Part shown: one piece after another, positions 5,949 to 7,440 of the stretch | Position numbering within the stretch: position 1 is the stretch's first letter | How the letters are laid out: each line of letters begins with the position of its first letter | Assembly: GCA_964012875.1 (NCBI GenBank) | Contig: CAXGUU010000161.1 | Span: forward strand, 1-7,440 | Direction of reading: 5' to 3' | Length of the DNA: 7,440 nucleotides | From: CAXGUU01 sp964012875 | Lineage (GTDB): Bacteria; Pseudomonadota; Gammaproteobacteria; Ga0077536 | Program-made: the position numbers and the translations under genes | Notes under the pieces: generated by a model | Told to the model about the DNA's origin: nothing | Database searches by the model: none | Seen by the model: only the letters and a program-made list of their open reading frames with translations

Positions 5949-6410
5949 CTAGGCACCGTCAGGAACGACGGCATAACAACGATAAGTCACTTCATTTGGC
6001 TTGAGCTTACCTTCACCCACAGCCATCAGGTTGTTCAGCCACAGGTAGCGCTCGTCACCAGTTTCAAACTGCAACTGGGAGACGAAGTAGTTGTCTCCGA
6101 AGTTGGTTTCACCGCCACCGGCGAGGACCTGCTGGATTGCTTCCGTCGCTTCCATGCGTGCCCGGTAGGTGACGTATATGGATGCCCCGTCGTCGCACTC
6201 AAAAACAGCCCGCACATCAAGTCGCAGGTTGCCATCTGGCCCGATCAAAGCCCAGTCTGCCCCGCTGGCGCGAACTTTACCGTTCAAACGCGGTCCTTCG
6301 AAACGTCCTCCGGTCAAATCGGCGACGATGCGTTCACCCAGTGGGCCTTGCCCCATGCTGGTCGGTGTCTGGAAGTTGGCTGTGTAGTCACAAAGATACT
6401 CTAGTTTCAT
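5949..6410 (-). CDS. DUF3237 domain-containing protein
   Basis: A 153-residue protein covering essentially one DUF3237 (UPF0311) domain, a small beta-barrel family without an established biochemical role. Family-like blocks are PLGERI (23-28), GGRFEGPRLNGKV (34-46), DWALIGPDGNLRLDVR (52-67), DDGASIYVTYRAR (73-85), and FVSQLQFETGD (109-119) followed by YLWLN (122-126). No signal peptide or membrane segment is seen, so it is probably cytosolic. The ATG at 6410 has a moderate GGGGAA site 6 bases upstream. It follows the alanyl-tRNA editing gene by 30 bases on the same strand and so is probably last in that operon. It ends 8 bases from the stop of the convergent repair fusion. The assignment rests on recalled family pattern; function is unknown. 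Confidence 0.85.
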   Translation of the reverse strand: MKLEYLCDYTANFQTPTSMGQGPLGERIVADLTGGRFEGPRLNGKVRASGADWALIGPDGNLRLDVRAVFECDDGASIYVTYRARMEATEAIQQVLAGGGETNFGDNYFVSQLQFETGDERYLWLNNLMAVGEGKLKPNEVTYRCYAVVPDGA

Positions 6411-6440
6411 CGAGGCTTCCCCGGTACTTTTTTACAGTCG

Positions 6441-7148
6441 CTACTGGTCATCCAGATGGATGTTGATGCGGCGGTTTTGTTTGCCTTTTTTCTCAACTTT
6501 GCCGATTCGAACGCGGCCGATTTCTGAAGTCCGGGCGACGTGAGTGCCGCCGCAGGGCTGAAGATCAATCTCCTTGACGCTAATCAGTCGGACTTTGCCC
6601 TGATTCATCGGCGGTTTGACCGACATGGTGCGAACAAGATCCATGTTGGCACTCATTTCCTCATCCGATATCCACTCAAAGCCGACTTCGTGATCGGCGT
6701 CGATCAGCTTGTTCAGTGCCTGTTCAAGTGCCGGCTTATCGACGGTGTCGCTCATGTCGAAGTCAAGGCGGCCCTTGTCCTGGCTGATCGAACCGCCAGT
6801 GACATCGTGCGGTACCAGCGCGCACAGCAGGTGCAGACATGTGTGCGTGCGCATATGACGGTAGCGGTAGTCCCAATCGATCGTGGCGTCGACGCGCGTA
6901 CCGACGGCAGGCAGGGTTACGCTTTCATCGGTGAGGTGTAGCAGCTGTCCGTCATCGGACTTCTTGGTGTCCACGACGGCGACTTCGCCGCCTGTCCAAA
7001 CGAGCCTGCCGCGATCACCGGGCTGGCCGCCACCTTCGGGGTAGAAAACGGTTTCACTCAGTATGATTCCACCGCTGGCAGTGACTCCAACGACTTCGGC
7101 ATCGCAGGATTTGAGGTAAGCATTCTCGCGAAATAATTCCCGGGTCAT
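6441..7148 (-). CDS. alaX: Alanyl-tRNA editing protein, AlaX type
   Basis: Free-standing relative of the alanyl-tRNA synthetase editing domain, expected to hydrolyse Ser-tRNA(Ala) (and possibly Gly-tRNA(Ala)) in the cytosol. It has 235 residues from the chosen start, in the AlaX-M size range. The N-terminal beta domain has TVFYPEGGGQPGDRG (33-47). The zinc-site motifs are HTCLH (His102 and His106) and CGGTH (Cys199 and His203), the complete HxxxH plus CxxxH set, so it should be active. The start is placed at the ATG at 7148-7146, because GGAG lies 9 bases upstream and the resulting MTRELF opening matches the family. An ATG five codons earlier (7163) has AAGG directly abutting it, with no usable spacing. 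The coding sequence begins 17 bases after the amidase stop at 7166 (2 bases if 7163 is used), so they are probably co-transcribed. Confidence 0.93.
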   Translation of the reverse strand: MTRELFRENAYLKSCDAEVVGVTASGGIILSETVFYPEGGGQPGDRGRLVWTGGEVAVVDTKKSDDGQLLHLTDESVTLPAVGTRVDATIDWDYRYRHMRTHTCLHLLCALVPHDVTGGSISQDKGRLDFDMSDTVDKPALEQALNKLIDADHEVGFEWISDEEMSANMDLVRTMSVKPPMNQGKVRLISVKEIDLQPCGGTHVARTSEIGRVRIGKVEKKGKQNRRINIHLDDQ

Positions 7149-7157
7149 CGTGAATTG

Positions 7158-7161
7158 CTCC
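7158..7161 (-). promoter_or_regulatory. Ribosome binding site choosing the AlaX start
   Basis: GGAG on the minus strand, 9 bases before the ATG at 7148. It lies between the amidase stop and that ATG, supporting the shorter of two in-frame starts. Confidence 0.6.
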
Positions 7162-7165
7162 ATCC

Positions 7166-7440
7166 TTACAACGGCGGTCGGCGATGATGCCAGTCGGTCA
7201 TCGCCTGGTAGGCTGCACCGGCGCGCAGGACCGCGGCTTCATCACCATGACGTGCGATGAATTGCATCGCGGTCGGCAGACCGTTGTCGGTGAAGCCATT
7301 TGGTACGGTCAGGCTCGGGTGGCCGGAGAAGTTTGTCGGCGCGGCGTAGCGCACCAGCGGCGCGACGTCAGCAACCGGCATGATTGCTTGCGGCGGCGAA
7401 TCACTCTGGAGGCCGGCCGGTGCCGGCATGGCCGGGCTTA
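7166..7440 (-). CDS. Amidase-signature family enzyme, C-terminal end, cut by window edge
   Basis: The last 91 residues of an amidase-signature hydrolase (the GatA/indoleacetamide hydrolase/amidase superfamily, which splits amide bonds). The frame is open to the right edge of the window. Recognisable C-terminal features are Pro-rich MPAPAG near the edge, APTNFSGHPSLTVPNGFTD (the conserved Gly-Pro-rich strand region), GLPTAMQFIARHGDEAAVLRAG, and a terminal TDWHHRRPPL. This ending is typical of the family. The Ser-cisSer-Lys catalytic residues lie upstream, outside the window, so activity and substrate cannot be judged. It precedes the AlaX gene with almost no gap. An in-frame ATG at 7429 exists, but residues before it continue the family pattern, so it is not a start. 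Confidence 0.88.
   Translation of the reverse strand, partial: SPAMPAPAGLQSDSPPQAIMPVADVAPLVRYAAPTNFSGHPSLTVPNGFTDNGLPTAMQFIARHGDEAAVLRAGAAYQAMTDWHHRRPPL

Noticed and set aside
5956..5971. A 5-bp stem (CCGTC/GACGG) near the convergent stops, considered as a terminator
   Set aside because: The stem is short, lies inside the DUF3237 C-terminal codons and has no T-run after it on either strand.
5907..6404. A 165-codon plus-strand open frame antisense to the DUF3237 gene and overlapping the end of the repair fusion
   Set aside because: No family pattern is seen, and the opposite strand encodes a good DUF3237 domain with a start and ribosome site.
6540..6941. A 133-codon plus-strand frame within the AlaX gene
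   Set aside because: It is the complement of a well-supported gene with complete zinc-binding motifs. I see no independent evidence for it.

Overview
The window looks like ordinary chromosome from a moderately GC-rich bacterium, most likely a proteobacterium. Genes are tightly packed, often overlapping, and the largest gap between confident genes is about 130 bp. Family resemblance (ACAD10/11-type and short-chain acyl-CoA dehydrogenases, a PaaY/YrdA-type gamma-carbonic anhydrase homologue, DUF3237, a YihN-like MFS carrier) fits an aerobic heterotroph that degrades acids. The genus cannot be told from the sequence. There is no sign of a mobile element, CRISPR array, tRNA or rRNA.

Left block (minus strand, 1-1651): an MFS transporter followed by a short-chain dehydrogenase/reductase that runs off the left edge. 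They share an ATGA stop/start overlap. Next, a 128-bp divergent intergenic region carries an inverted repeat over a possible -10 element and leads into a plus-strand ACAD10/11-like acyl-CoA dehydrogenase (1780-2985).

Middle block: a second, unrelated acyl-CoA dehydrogenase (minus, 2973-4106) meets the first tail to tail with a 13-bp overlap. It lies 6 bp downstream of a gamma-carbonic-anhydrase-family hexapeptide-repeat protein (minus, 4113-4655, TTG start), so the two form an operon. Both dehydrogenases have Asp where the classical family has the catalytic Glu.

Right-centre (plus, 4658-5940): a possible 40-residue CxxC mini-protein is joined by a GTGA overlap to a two-domain DNA alkylation repair protein. 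That protein is an Ogt-type O6-methylguanine methyltransferase fused to an AlkA-type 3-methyladenine glycosylase, so it pairs direct reversal with base excision in one chain. This is the most notable gene in the window.

Right block (minus, 5949-7440): the C-terminal end of an amidase-signature enzyme, then an AlaX-type alanyl-tRNA editing protein, then a DUF3237 protein. The spacing suggests one transcription unit. It ends 8 bp from the repair fusion, facing it.

I saw no clear undescribed multi-gene system. The best leads are the Ogt-AlkA fusion, the small CxxC reading frame coupled to it, and the kinase-less ACAD10/11-like enzyme.
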